Positions 1 to 7,997 of a stretch of 20,414 nucleotides of DNA are shown piece after piece. Position 1 is the stretch's first letter, and each line of letters starts with the position of its first letter. The notes under the pieces were generated by a model, which was not told the origin of the DNA, did no database searches, and saw only the letters and a program-made list of their open reading frames with translations. The position numbers and the translations under genes were made by a program. This DNA is from an uncultured Campylobacterota bacterium (GTDB taxonomy: Bacteria; Campylobacterota; Campylobacteria; Campylobacterales; Arcobacteraceae), in contig CAIJNA010000062.1 of NCBI GenBank assembly GCA_903821805.1, positions 1-20,414 of the forward strand. Direction: 5' to 3'.

Positions 1-1310
1 AAATCTCCATCATTTGCATCATCTCCGCTACCTTTCCAAGCAGCTTTAGCTTTTGCTTTTTGCTCACCCATACATTTATCAAAGGTTTCTATATCAACTT
101 TAAGAGATTTTTCTCTCAACATATCTTCTGTTAAATCCAATGGGAATCCATGAGTATCATACAAACTAAATGCGACTTCACCACTAAAAACATCTTTAGT
201 TTTTGCTAATTCTGTATTAAATAGTTCCATTCCGCTTGAAATAGTATTAAAGAATCTATCTTCTTCCATTGTTACTTGTTCATTAATAAATGCGTGCTGT
301 TCTTTTAATTCAATATAATGTTGACCCATAAGTTCAACTAAAGTATCAACTATATTCGACATAAATGAACTTCTAAAACCAAGTAAATATCCGTGTCTTA
401 CCGCTCTTCGTAAAATTCTTCTAAGAACATATCCCCGACCTGCTTTATCAAAAAGAATTCCTTGACTTAACATAAATGCAACAGTTCTAACATGATCTGC
501 TATCACTCTAAAACTTGCTATATTTTTATCATTTATTTTTGAAGATGATATTGATTCTAATTTATCTATCAAAGGTTTAAATGTTGATGAATCAAAATTA
601 TTTCTAACTCCTTCTTTTATTGCAGTTATTCTTTCAAGACCCATTCCTGTGTCGATTGAAGGTTTTGGAAGAGGTGTTAATTTTCCATCAGCACTTCTTT
701 CGTATTGCATAAATACAAGATTCCAGATCTCTAAAAATCTATCTCCATCTCCACCCATTTTATCTTCAGGCCCATTAAAATACTCGACACCCTGGTCATA
801 AAAAATTTCACTACATGGTCCACAAGCTCCTGTTTCACCCATTGACCAGAAATTATCTTTATCACCAAATCTTACGATTCTCTCCGATGAAATATGCTTT
901 GTCCATATATCAAAAGCCTCATCGTCATCATTATGAACAGTAACCCAAAGTTTTTCTTTTGGTAGAGCCAAATTTACTGTTATAAATTCCCATGCATAAT
1001 TAATAGCATCTTCTTTAAAATAATCGCCAAAAGAAAAGTTTCCAAGCATTTCAAAAAGTGTATGATGTCTTGCAGTATATCCTACGTTTTCAAGGTCATT
1101 ATGTTTTCCTCCAGCTCTAACGCATAGCTGACAACTTGTAGCTTTTGGATTTTTAGGTATTGAAATATTTCCTGTAAAAATGTCTTTAAATTGAACCATA
1201 CCTGCATTTGTAAATAAAAGTGTTGCGTCATCTGGAACTAGTGGTGAGCTTTTTATTATTGCATGATCTTTACTATTAAAAAATTCTAAAAATTCTTTTC
1301 TTATATTCAT
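1..1310 (-). CDS. alaS: Alanyl-tRNA synthetase, N-terminal part (runs off the window)
   Basis: Class II aminoacyl-tRNA synthetase that charges tRNA-Ala with alanine in the cytoplasm. About 436 codons are visible from an ATG at 1310; the 3' part, including the editing and C-Ala domains, lies outside the window. Visible motifs are the class II motif 2 region around RHHTLFEMLGNFSFGDYF, an early NAGMVQFKDIF block, GETGACGPCSEIFYD, and the GxGLERI-type motif 3 (DTGMGLERI). The frame is open throughout. It is divergent from trxA. A weak GGA element lies about nine bases before the ATG, and a good extended -10 box lies further upstream. Family assignment is secure; only the truncation limits it. Confidence 0.97.
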   Translation of the reverse strand, partial: MNIRKEFLEFFNSKDHAIIKSSPLVPDDATLLFTNAGMVQFKDIFTGNISIPKNPKATSCQLCVRAGGKHNDLENVGYTARHHTLFEMLGNFSFGDYFKEDAINYAWEFITVNLALPKEKLWVTVHNDDDEAFDIWTKHISSERIVRFGDKDNFWSMGETGACGPCSEIFYDQGVEYFNGPEDKMGGDGDRFLEIWNLVFMQYERSADGKLTPLPKPSIDTGMGLERITAIKEGVRNNFDSSTFKPLIDKLESISSSKINDKNIASFRVIADHVRTVAFMLSQGILFDKAGRGYVLRRILRRAVRHGYLLGFRSSFMSNIVDTLVELMGQHYIELKEQHAFINEQVTMEEDRFFNTISSGMELFNTELAKTKDVFSGEVAFSLYDTHGFPLDLTEDMLREKSLKVDIETFDKCMGEQKAKAKAAWKGSGDDANDGD

Positions 1311-1331
1311 CGTATTTTATCCGTATTTTAT
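1311..1331. repeat. Tandem 10-bp repeat in the alaS leader
   Basis: CGTATTTTAT occurs twice (1311-1320 and 1322-1331) separated by one base, directly before the alaS start codon on the minus strand. It falls inside the predicted 5' leader. It may be a simple slippage duplication; the function is unknown. Confidence 0.7.
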
Positions 1332-1343
1332 TTTAGGCAAAGA

Positions 1344-1349
1344 TTATAT
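1344..1349 (-). promoter_or_regulatory. Probable alaS promoter, extended -10 box
   Basis: On the minus strand the sequence reads TGATATAAT, an extended -10 element. A start about seven bases downstream would give a leader of about 27 nt before the alaS ATG. No clear -35 box is visible, as is usual for Campylobacterota sigma-70 promoters. Confidence 0.6.
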
Positions 1350-1454
1350 CAAACGAACTATTAATTTTAATAGAGCATTATTTTAAACTCGAAGATTTGC
1401 TCTAAAAAAAAATTCTAATCAACCTCCAAAAGCTTCGTTAAAGAAAAACTTACC

Positions 1455-1460
1455 TATAAT
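1455..1460 (+). promoter_or_regulatory. Probable trxA promoter, -10 box
   Basis: TATAAT about 27 bases before the trxA ATG. The predicted transcript would start near 1467 and carry the ribosome binding site AAAGGA just before the start codon. Confidence 0.6.
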
Positions 1461-1487
1461 TTTTGAAACAAAAATAAAGGATAAATA

Positions 1488-1805
1488 ATGGGAAAATATA
1501 TTGAATTATCAAGCGAAAATTTTGAAGCTACAGTAAACGAAGGCGTTTCTTTAGTTGACTTTTGGGCTCCATGGTGTGGACCTTGTAGAATGATAGCTCC
1601 AGTAATCGAAGAACTTGCAAATGATTTTGATGGAAAAGCAAATATTTGTAAAGTAAACACAGATGAGCAACAAGAATTAGCAAGTAAATTCGGTGTAAGA
1701 TCGATCCCTACTATTCTTTTAATGAAAGATGGTAAGGTTGTTGAGACTATGATCGGTGCAGCTTCTAAGCAAGCTTTTGCTGACAAATTAAATAGTTTAT
1801 TATAA
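1488..1805 (+). CDS. trxA: Thioredoxin 1
   Basis: Small cytoplasmic dithiol protein that reduces protein disulfides and is recycled by thioredoxin reductase, encoded immediately downstream. The 105 residues match the usual single-domain length. The active site WCGPC is at 29-33 and the cis-proline loop RSIPT at 71-75. No signal peptide is present, which supports a cytosolic location. The ATG at 1488 follows AAAGGA at a normal distance. A hairpin with a U-rich end follows the stop codon, so trxA is probably transcribed separately from trxB although the two form a functional pair. The assignment is secure. Confidence 0.98.
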   Translation: MGKYIELSSENFEATVNEGVSLVDFWAPWCGPCRMIAPVIEELANDFDGKANICKVNTDEQQELASKFGVRSIPTILLMKDGKVVETMIGAASKQAFADKLNSLL

Positions 1806-1826
1806 TAAAATAATGAACTAAACAAT

Positions 1827-1860
1827 AAAAAGGTTGGGTATTGATTTACCTGGCCTTTTT
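1827..1860 (+). terminator. Intrinsic terminator after trxA
   Basis: AAAAAGG (1827-1833) pairs with CCTTTTT (1854-1860). Inside are three consecutive G-U wobble pairs (TTG with TGG) and GGTA/TACC closing a six-base loop, about 14 bp in all, ending in a run of five T. Confidence 0.75.
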
Positions 1861-1865
1861 ATGTT

Positions 1866-1871
1866 TATAAT
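1866..1871 (+). promoter_or_regulatory. Probable trxB operon promoter, -10 box
   Basis: TATAAT lies just after the trxA terminator and 29 bases before the trxB ATG. It predicts a leader of about 23 nt with GGAG as ribosome binding site, and would drive trxB-dapB-purF and the gene after them. Confidence 0.55.
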
Positions 1872-1900
1872 CAATAAATAATAATCGGAGAGTAAATTTA

Positions 1901-2830
1901 ATGCTAGATTTTGCAATTATTGGTGGTGGTCCTGCTGGATTAACTGCTGGACTATATGCTACTAGGGGCGGACTTAATAATGTTGTTATGTTTGAAAAAG
2001 GTATGCCTGGTGGTCAAATTACTCAAAGTAGTGAAATAGAAAACTATCCTGGACAATTAGATGTTGTAACTGGCATGGAACTAATGGAAAAGTGGCCTGA
2101 ACAATGCCAAAGATTTGGTCTAAAACACACAATGAATGAAGTTGAAAAAATTACTAAAAATGGTGATATTTTTAATCTTATTCTTGGAACTGGTGAAACT
2201 ATAGAAGCCAAATCGGTTTTAATTGCTACAGGAAGCGTTCCAAAGCCTGCAAATATAAATGGTGAACAAAAGTTTTTCGGAAAAGGTGTAAGTACGTGCG
2301 CAACATGTGATGGATTTTTCTACAGAGGAAAAGATGTGGCTGTTATAGGTGGTGGAGATACTGCTGTTGAAGAAGCTATATTTTTAGCAAATATCTGTAA
2401 AACTGTCTATATTGTACACAGAAGAGATGAATTTAGAGCATCTCCACACGAAGTTGAAAAGTTAAATAAAACAAAAAATATTATTCAAATCTTAAATCAT
2501 ACAAGTGAAGAAATAGTTGGTGATGATTCTGGTGTAACTGGCTTAATTGTGAAATCTAAAATAACAAACGAAATTAAAACATTAGATGTTCATGGTGTTT
2601 TTGTTTTTGTTGGAAGAAATGTTTTAAATCAAACACTTGTTCAAAATGACGGGAGCTTCTTATGTGATGTAAATTCATCTGGTGAAGTTATTGTAGATTT
2701 AAATATGAAAACTTCTGTTCCAGGACTTTTTGCTGCTGGTGATATCAGAATAAATGCTCCAAAACAAGTTGTTTGTGCAGCTGGCGATGGTGCTACTGCA
2801 GGAATAGGTGCTATTGCGTATTTGCAATAG
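1901..2830 (+). CDS. trxB: Thioredoxin reductase (NADPH)
   Basis: FAD-dependent disulfide oxidoreductase that passes electrons from NADPH to thioredoxin. The 309 residues are typical of the low-molecular-weight bacterial enzyme. Visible motifs in order: FAD-binding GGGPAG at 8-13, redox-active CATC at 133-136, NADPH-binding GGGDTA at 150-155 followed by HRRDEFRA (173-180, 2'-phosphate recognition), and the C-terminal FAD motif AAGDIR. The arginines favour NADPH over NADH. The ATG follows GGAG with a ten-base gap. It sits directly after its substrate gene trxA. Secure. Confidence 0.97.
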   Translation: MLDFAIIGGGPAGLTAGLYATRGGLNNVVMFEKGMPGGQITQSSEIENYPGQLDVVTGMELMEKWPEQCQRFGLKHTMNEVEKITKNGDIFNLILGTGETIEAKSVLIATGSVPKPANINGEQKFFGKGVSTCATCDGFFYRGKDVAVIGGGDTAVEEAIFLANICKTVYIVHRRDEFRASPHEVEKLNKTKNIIQILNHTSEEIVGDDSGVTGLIVKSKITNEIKTLDVHGVFVFVGRNVLNQTLVQNDGSFLCDVNSSGEVIVDLNMKTSVPGLFAAGDIRINAPKQVVCAAGDGATAGIGAIAYLQ

Positions 2831-2861
2831 CTAAACCAAATAATCAAAAAATGCTTTAGTA

Positions 2862-2896
2862 TTTGTTTGTTATTGACTACACAAATAGCAAACGAA
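2862..2896 (+). promoter_or_regulatory. Hairpin between trxB and dapB
   Basis: A 13-bp stem (2862-2874 with 2884-2896, two G-U pairs) closes a nine-base loop. An A-rich run, not a T-run, follows, so it does not look like an intrinsic terminator. It could be an mRNA stability or processing element. Confidence 0.4.
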
Positions 2897-2919
2897 ACAA
2901 AAAATAAGGAAATTAGTAG

Positions 2920-3693
2920 ATGTTAAAAGTAGGAATTCTAGGAAGTACTGGTCGTGTTGGATCATTGCTTATTGACGATTTAGAAAATAATGAAAATATG
3001 CAAGTGGGAAGTGTTCATGTTTTTGATGAACTTAAAAAAGCTCTTCCAAAAGGTGCAGTTGTTACCAATGATATGAAACTTATGCTTCAAAATTGTGATG
3101 TAGTAATTGATTTTTCAGCCCCAAAAGCAACTGAGGACTTATTAAATACTGTTATAGCAACAGGCGGAAATAAACCACTTGTAATTGCTACAACAGGATT
3201 CAATGAACATCAAAAAAATCTTCTTATTGAAGCTAGTAAAATAACGCCCATTCTTTATGCTACAAATATGAGTTTAGGTGTTGCGGTATTAAATAGATTA
3301 GTTGCTTTAGCATCTAAAACTTTACGTGATTTTGATTGTGAAATTGTTGAACAACATCACAAGCACAAGGTAGATAGTCCAAGTGGAACTGCTCTAACTT
3401 TAGCTGAACATGCAGCAAGTGCGAGAGATCTTGAACTTGATAATGTACGAGTTTCTGGAAGAGATGGTGTGATTGGTGCAAGAACAAAAGATGAAATTGG
3501 TGTAATGAGCTTAAGAGGTGGTGATATTGTAGGAAGACATACTGTTGGATTCTACAATGATGGTGAATTTTTAGAATTAAATCATACGGCAACTTCAAGA
3601 AATACTTTCAGCAAAGGTGCAATAAAAGCTGCTATGTGGCTTTCAACTCAAGAAAATGGTTTATACTCAATAAACGATTGTTTAGGACTTTAA
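2920..3693 (+). CDS. dapB: 4-hydroxy-tetrahydrodipicolinate reductase
   Basis: Second committed enzyme of the diaminopimelate-lysine pathway; it reduces hydroxytetrahydrodipicolinate with NAD(P)H and feeds both lysine and peptidoglycan synthesis. The 257 residues fit the family. Nucleotide-binding GILGSTGRVG is at 5-14, and the signature HHKHKVDSPSGT at 146-157 carries the catalytic His and Lys and the substrate-binding SGT. An ATTGF loop lies at 90-94. The ATG follows AAGGA. purF begins one base after the stop codon, so the two are translationally adjacent. Secure. Confidence 0.97.
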   Translation: MLKVGILGSTGRVGSLLIDDLENNENMQVGSVHVFDELKKALPKGAVVTNDMKLMLQNCDVVIDFSAPKATEDLLNTVIATGGNKPLVIATTGFNEHQKNLLIEASKITPILYATNMSLGVAVLNRLVALASKTLRDFDCEIVEQHHKHKVDSPSGTALTLAEHAASARDLELDNVRVSGRDGVIGARTKDEIGVMSLRGGDIVGRHTVGFYNDGEFLELNHTATSRNTFSKGAIKAAMWLSTQENGLYSINDCLGL

Positions 3694-3694
3694 T

Positions 3695-5050
3695 ATGTGT
3701 GCAATAGTAGGAATATACGGAAATGACAACGCTGCAAGACTAGCTTCTGCAGCACTTTTTGCGATGCAACATCGTGGACATGAAGCAACTGGAATTAGTA
3801 GTGGTGGATACAATGATAAAAAAATATTCACTGTAAAAAACAGAGGTTACGTAAGAGATGTTTACAATGAACAAGCTTTTAAAATTCTTCAAGGTGATAT
3901 GGCTATAGGTCACAATAGATACTCTACAGCGGGTAGTGATTCTGTTTTTGATGCACAACCAATTCATGCAAAATATAAGCTTGGTGAAATATCTATAGTT
4001 CATAATGGAAATCTTATAAATAAAGAAGAAGTTAGACAAAAATTAATTGATGATGGTGCAATTTTTCAAACTGGAATGGATACTGAAAATTTAATTCATC
4101 TAATTGCAAAATCAACTCAAGATAGATTAACAGACAGAATTACTGAAGCGCTCAAACAAGTAAAAGGTGCTTATAACTTTATTATTCAAAGTAGAAGTAA
4201 ACTATTTGTAATAAGAGATCAACACGGAATAAGACCATTAAGCCTTGGTAAACTTAAAAGTGGAGGATGGATTGTTGCGAGTGAAACTTGCGCTTTCGAT
4301 CTGGTTGAAGCTGAATTTATAAGGGATGTTAGACCTGGTGAAATGTTGATACTTTCAGACAAAAATGAAGAGCCAGAATCAATTCAATTATTTGAAGGTT
4401 TTCCATTTAGACCTTGCGCTTTTGAATACATTTATTTCGCAAGACCTGATAGTGTTATTGATGGGAAAAGTGTTTACAAAGCAAGAGAAAATATGGGGAA
4501 AGTTTTAGCTGCAAATGATATAGGAAATGGAATTATTGCTGATATGGTTATTCCAGTTCCAGATAGCGGTGTTCCAGCTGCACTTGGTTATGCACAAGGA
4601 AGTGGTATACCTTTTGAACTTGGGATCATAAGAAATCACTACGTTGGACGAACATTTATTGAGCCAACTCAAGAAATGAGAAACATCAAAGTTAAAATGA
4701 AACTAAATCCTATGAGATCACTAATCGAAGGTAAATCTTTAATTGTAATTGATGATAGTATTGTTAGAGGAACAACAAGCAAAAGAATAGTTCAAATGCT
4801 AAAAGAAGCAGGTGCTAAAGAAGTTCACTTTAGAGTTGCTAGTCCTATGATTCAGCATCCTTGTTTTTATGGAATAGATACTCCAACAAAAGAAGAGCTA
4901 ATCAATGCAACAATGAGTAAAGAGGAAGTTCGTGAATATATAGGAGCCGATTCTTTAGAATACCTATCGCTTGATAATTTAAAAAATGCTTTAGGGCATG
5001 AAAGAAATTATTCTATGGTAAGTTTCGATGGCGACTATTTTATAGTATAG
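3695..5050 (+). CDS. purF: Amidophosphoribosyltransferase
   Basis: First enzyme of de novo purine synthesis: it uses glutamine and PRPP to make phosphoribosylamine. MCAIVG at the start places the N-terminal nucleophile Cys2 directly after Met, so there is no propeptide like the one in the Bacillus enzyme. The glutaminase domain covers about 2-230 (HNGNL at 103-107) and the PRTase domain about 260-430, with the PRPP loop VIDDSIVRGTTS at 351-362. Cys241 and Cys390 match two Fe-S ligand positions of the Bacillus-type enzyme, but its C-terminal CxxC is SxxS here (440-443), so a 4Fe-4S cluster is unlikely. It starts one base after dapB. Confidence 0.97.
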   Translation: MCAIVGIYGNDNAARLASAALFAMQHRGHEATGISSGGYNDKKIFTVKNRGYVRDVYNEQAFKILQGDMAIGHNRYSTAGSDSVFDAQPIHAKYKLGEISIVHNGNLINKEEVRQKLIDDGAIFQTGMDTENLIHLIAKSTQDRLTDRITEALKQVKGAYNFIIQSRSKLFVIRDQHGIRPLSLGKLKSGGWIVASETCAFDLVEAEFIRDVRPGEMLILSDKNEEPESIQLFEGFPFRPCAFEYIYFARPDSVIDGKSVYKARENMGKVLAANDIGNGIIADMVIPVPDSGVPAALGYAQGSGIPFELGIIRNHYVGRTFIEPTQEMRNIKVKMKLNPMRSLIEGKSLIVIDDSIVRGTTSKRIVQMLKEAGAKEVHFRVASPMIQHPCFYGIDTPTKEELINATMSKEEVREYIGADSLEYLSLDNLKNALGHERNYSMVSFDGDYFIV

Positions 5051-5064
5051 GGCGAAAGTTTTAT

Positions 5065-6060
5065 TTGAAACAACTCCTCACTCTAGGTAAATACTTCAAA
5101 AATAAATTTGGGGAAAAGGTTTATAAAATACCAATCAGTATTAGTGGATTTACTTGCCCTAATATTGATGGAACTGTAGCAAAAGGTGGGTGTACTTTTT
5201 GTGAAAATGAATCTTTTTCACCAAATTTAACTGATAAATCAAAATTTAAACTAAATCTAAATAGTACTGAAAATCCATATCTAGGTAAACAGTTATTGCA
5301 ATTAGAAGCTCAATTCAATCTAACAAAAGAAAGACTACAAAATAAATTTGGAGCCAAAAAATTTATAGTCTATTTTCAATCATTTACAAATACTTATGCC
5401 CCACTTAATACATTAAAAGCTTTATACGAAAAAGCTTTAGAATTTGAAAATGTAGTTGGGTTAAGCATTGGAACAAGAACTGATAGCATCACAGAAGAAT
5501 CCCTTGACTATATAGCGAGCCTTTCAACAAGAAAACTTCCAAAATATCTATTGAATGAAAAAATGACAACAGATAGATATGATATATGGGTTGAATATGG
5601 TATCCAATCAATATTTGATGAAACGCTTATCAAAATAAATCGTGGGCACGATTTTGACAATGTAAAAACATGGATTAAAAAAACAAAAGATAGAAATTTA
5701 TCAGTTTGTGGTCATCTAATTTTTGGACTTCCAGATGAAACACAAGAGATGATGTTACAAACAGTTACAGAGTCTTTAAAATTAAATCTTGACTCAATTA
5801 AGTTTCATCCGCTATATGTAACAAAAAATACACTCCTGACAATTGAATTCCAAAAAGGAAATTTTAAACCAATAGGTGAAGATTTATATATAGATACACT
5901 TGTAAAATCTATAAAAATGTTACCTGAAAATATCTCAATATCTCGTATCACTGCCGGTATAAACAATGATTCACTACTTGACCCTCAGTGGTGCAAAGAC
6001 AAACATCAACAAATGAAAAATATTAAATCCGCTCTTTTAAAAGAAAATCTTTTTTACTAA
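5065..6060 (+). CDS. Radical SAM protein, YhcC / TIGR01212 family
   Basis: A 331-residue radical SAM protein resembling E. coli YhcC; its reaction is not known to me. The cluster motif is C31-x11-C43-x2-C46 (CPNIDG...GGCTFC), with the wide spacing typical of this subfamily rather than CxxxCxxC. YFQSFTNTYAP, an EYGIQS block and RGHDF follow in the expected order. The start is a TTG at 5065, 14 bases after purF stops; the ribosome binding site is weak (AGGG overlapping the purF stop), which suggests coupling to purF translation. It is probably the last gene of the trxB operon. Family call firm, function open. Confidence 0.9.
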   Translation: MKQLLTLGKYFKNKFGEKVYKIPISISGFTCPNIDGTVAKGGCTFCENESFSPNLTDKSKFKLNLNSTENPYLGKQLLQLEAQFNLTKERLQNKFGAKKFIVYFQSFTNTYAPLNTLKALYEKALEFENVVGLSIGTRTDSITEESLDYIASLSTRKLPKYLLNEKMTTDRYDIWVEYGIQSIFDETLIKINRGHDFDNVKTWIKKTKDRNLSVCGHLIFGLPDETQEMMLQTVTESLKLNLDSIKFHPLYVTKNTLLTIEFQKGNFKPIGEDLYIDTLVKSIKMLPENISISRITAGINNDSLLDPQWCKDKHQQMKNIKSALLKENLFY

Positions 6061-6093
6061 AATATTTTCTGCCTCAAATCTTTAAGCTATCTT

Positions 6094-6117
6094 AAAATTA
6101 TCAAATAATAATTTTTA
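6094..6117 (+). terminator. Weak AT-only hairpin after the radical SAM gene
   Basis: AAAATTAT (6094-6101) pairs with ATAATTTT (6108-6115) over a six-base loop and runs into T residues. It has no G-C pairs, so it is at best a weak terminator. The rest of 6061-6162 shows nothing else I can name. Confidence 0.35.
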
Positions 6118-6162
6118 TCCATATTATTTACAAAAGTCATATAAGATTAAGAATTTAAACAT

Positions 6163-6168
6163 TATAAT
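6163..6168 (+). promoter_or_regulatory. Probable petABC promoter, -10 box
   Basis: TATAAT 32 bases before the petA ATG at 6200. It overlaps the upstream in-frame ATG at 6167, so that ATG would not be on the transcript; this helps decide the petA start. Confidence 0.6.
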
Positions 6169-6199
6169 GATATTTCAAAATTCAAAACAAGGAAAAAGT

Positions 6200-6757
6200 A
6201 TGTCTGATAATATGAATAGACGTGATGCAATGGGAATTGCATTTGGTGCTTGTGCTGCCGTAGGTGGAGTCTTTGCACTAGCAGGTATGAAAAAAGCCTG
6301 GGACCCACTTCCAAGTGTAAAAGCTGCAGGTACTACAACAGTTGATATTTCAACTGCTGAAGCAAATGTGCTTTATACTGAAAAATGGAGAGGAAAACCT
6401 GTTTTCATTATTAAGAAAACACCAGAAATGGTTGCTGCGTCAAGTGCGACTACTAAAAAAAGAGATGTAATTATTGGAAGCGATCACTTTGTCGTTTGTA
6501 TAGGATTATGTACTCATCTTGGATGTATTCCATCATATGAACCAAAAAATTCTGCTACGCAACAAGCATTTTTATGTGCATGTCATGGAGCAACATATGA
6601 TCAAGCTGGTATTAATACTAAAGCTCCAGCACCACTTCCAATGCTTATCCCTGAATTCAAAATTGCTGACGGGAAACTTATTATTGGTGAAGCTGGTCCA
6701 GAGTATGAAAAAATGAAAGCTGATGGTGTTCTTGGTGACACGCCATTAAAAGCATAA
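6200..6757 (+). CDS. petA: Rieske iron-sulfur subunit of the cytochrome bc complex
   Basis: Electron-transfer subunit that oxidises quinol at the outer face of the membrane and passes electrons to the diheme cytochrome. I chose the ATG at 6200 (185 residues) because AAGGA lies six bases upstream, while the in-frame ATG at 6167 overlaps the likely -10 box. The N-terminus has twin arginines (R7, R8) before a hydrophobic stretch at about 11-30, consistent with Tat export and an uncleaved anchor. Rieske box I CTHLGC (104-109) and box II CACHGA (126-131) give ligands C104, H106, C126, H129 and the disulfide C109-C128. First gene of petABC. Confidence 0.96.
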   Translation: MSDNMNRRDAMGIAFGACAAVGGVFALAGMKKAWDPLPSVKAAGTTTVDISTAEANVLYTEKWRGKPVFIIKKTPEMVAASSATTKKRDVIIGSDHFVVCIGLCTHLGCIPSYEPKNSATQQAFLCACHGATYDQAGINTKAPAPLPMLIPEFKIADGKLIIGEAGPEYEKMKADGVLGDTPLKA

Positions 6758-6766
6758 GGAGTAATA

Positions 6767-7987
6767 ATGGCACATTTTGATAAAAATGCAAAACCATTTT
6801 CAGAACAATGGTTAGATGATAGACTTGGTGTTAGAACTTTAAAAAGAGTTTTAGCTGAAGAATATTGGATTCCTAAAGATATAAATTTCTTATGGGCTAT
6901 GGGTATGATTCTTGCAGTAACATTTGGATTACTTTTAATTTCTGGGATTTTCCTTTTAATGTACTACAAACCAGATACTGCATTAGCATTTGATAGTGTA
7001 AACTATACAATTATGCAAGAAGTTGGTTATGGTTGGTTATTTAGACACATACATGGAGTTGCAGCGTCTGTTGTATTCTTGATCATTTATATACATATGT
7101 TTACTGGAATCTATTATGGTTCTTACAAACAAGGTAGAGAGATGATTTGGATATCTGGTATGTTATTATTTGTAACTTTTTCTGCTGAAGCATTCTCTGG
7201 ATATATGCTACCTTGGGGACAAATGTCTTACTGGGCAGGTATGGTTATTACTAACTTATTTAGTGCTGGTTCTTTAGAATTAAATGGCGTTGTTGAATGG
7301 ATCAGAGGTGATTATGTTCCTGGCGATGCATATCTTACAAGATTCTTCATGCTGCATGTTTTACTTTTACCATTAGCAATTATTGGTGTAATTGTACTTC
7401 ACTTTGGAAGTCTTAGAATTCCTCATGTTAACAATCAAGAAGGAGCACTAATTGATTTTGATGAAGAAGCTAAAAAATATTTAGCTGGAAATACTAAAGA
7501 AGCTAAGGTTATAAGATTCCAATTTGATTTCCTTGCTAAAGACTTTATGGTATTGGCGTTCTTCTTAATTTTATTTTTCTATTTAACGTTCTATCATTTT
7601 GAATTTGCAATGGACCCAGTTAACTTTGATCCAGCAGATGGACTTAAAACTCCTGCTCACATTTATCCTGAGTGGTATTTTTTATGGTCATATGAGATTC
7701 TAAGACCGTTCCCTAAAGATCCAGGTCTTATTGCGTTTGCATTCTCTCAAGTTATTTTTGTACTTTTACCATTCCTTGACAGAAGCCCTAATGCAGTACC
7801 AGCTCACAAAAGAGGTTTATTCTTTGTATGGTTCTGGTTATTATTAATTGATATGATTTCATTAACATTTATGGGTAAATTACCTCCTGAAGGTATATTT
7901 AGTGCTATTGGTTTATGGTCTGCAGTTGCATTTATAGTTTTATGGGTTGCATTGCCATTCATAACTAAAAATGAAAAAAAGATATAA
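6767..7987 (+). CDS. petB: Cytochrome b subunit of the cytochrome bc complex
   Basis: Diheme membrane protein that carries the quinol oxidation and quinone reduction sites of the bc complex. It is 406 residues long and contains both the four-helix heme part and the subunit-IV-like part in one chain. Heme ligands are H96/H110 in helix B (13 residues between) and H197/H212 in helix D (14 residues between). The Qo-site PEWY is at 301-304. Several hydrophobic helices continue to the C-terminus. The ribosome binding site TAAGGAG overlaps the petA stop codon, so translation is probably coupled. The 14-residue helix D spacing resembles cytochrome b6 rather than mitochondrial cytochrome b. Confidence 0.97.
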   Translation: MAHFDKNAKPFSEQWLDDRLGVRTLKRVLAEEYWIPKDINFLWAMGMILAVTFGLLLISGIFLLMYYKPDTALAFDSVNYTIMQEVGYGWLFRHIHGVAASVVFLIIYIHMFTGIYYGSYKQGREMIWISGMLLFVTFSAEAFSGYMLPWGQMSYWAGMVITNLFSAGSLELNGVVEWIRGDYVPGDAYLTRFFMLHVLLLPLAIIGVIVLHFGSLRIPHVNNQEGALIDFDEEAKKYLAGNTKEAKVIRFQFDFLAKDFMVLAFFLILFFYLTFYHFEFAMDPVNFDPADGLKTPAHIYPEWYFLWSYEILRPFPKDPGLIAFAFSQVIFVLLPFLDRSPNAVPAHKRGLFFVWFWLLLIDMISLTFMGKLPPEGIFSAIGLWSAVAFIVLWVALPFITKNEKKI

Positions 7988-7997
7988 GGGGAACACA

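Noticed and set aside
1358..1403. Inverted repeats (CTATTAA/TTAATAG and AGAGCA/TGCTCT) between alaS and trxA
   Set aside because: Short arms of AT-rich sequence or a long 20-base loop; no more than expected by chance, and not positioned like a terminator for either gene.
6167..6199. Earlier in-frame start for the Rieske protein
   Set aside because: It overlaps the likely -10 box and lacks a ribosome binding site, whereas AAGGA precedes the ATG at 6200 and the Tat-like signal starts there.
7971..7997. Earlier in-frame start for petC inside petB
   Set aside because: AAGGGG is correctly placed only for the ATG at 7998, and the extra residues would come from the petB 3' end.
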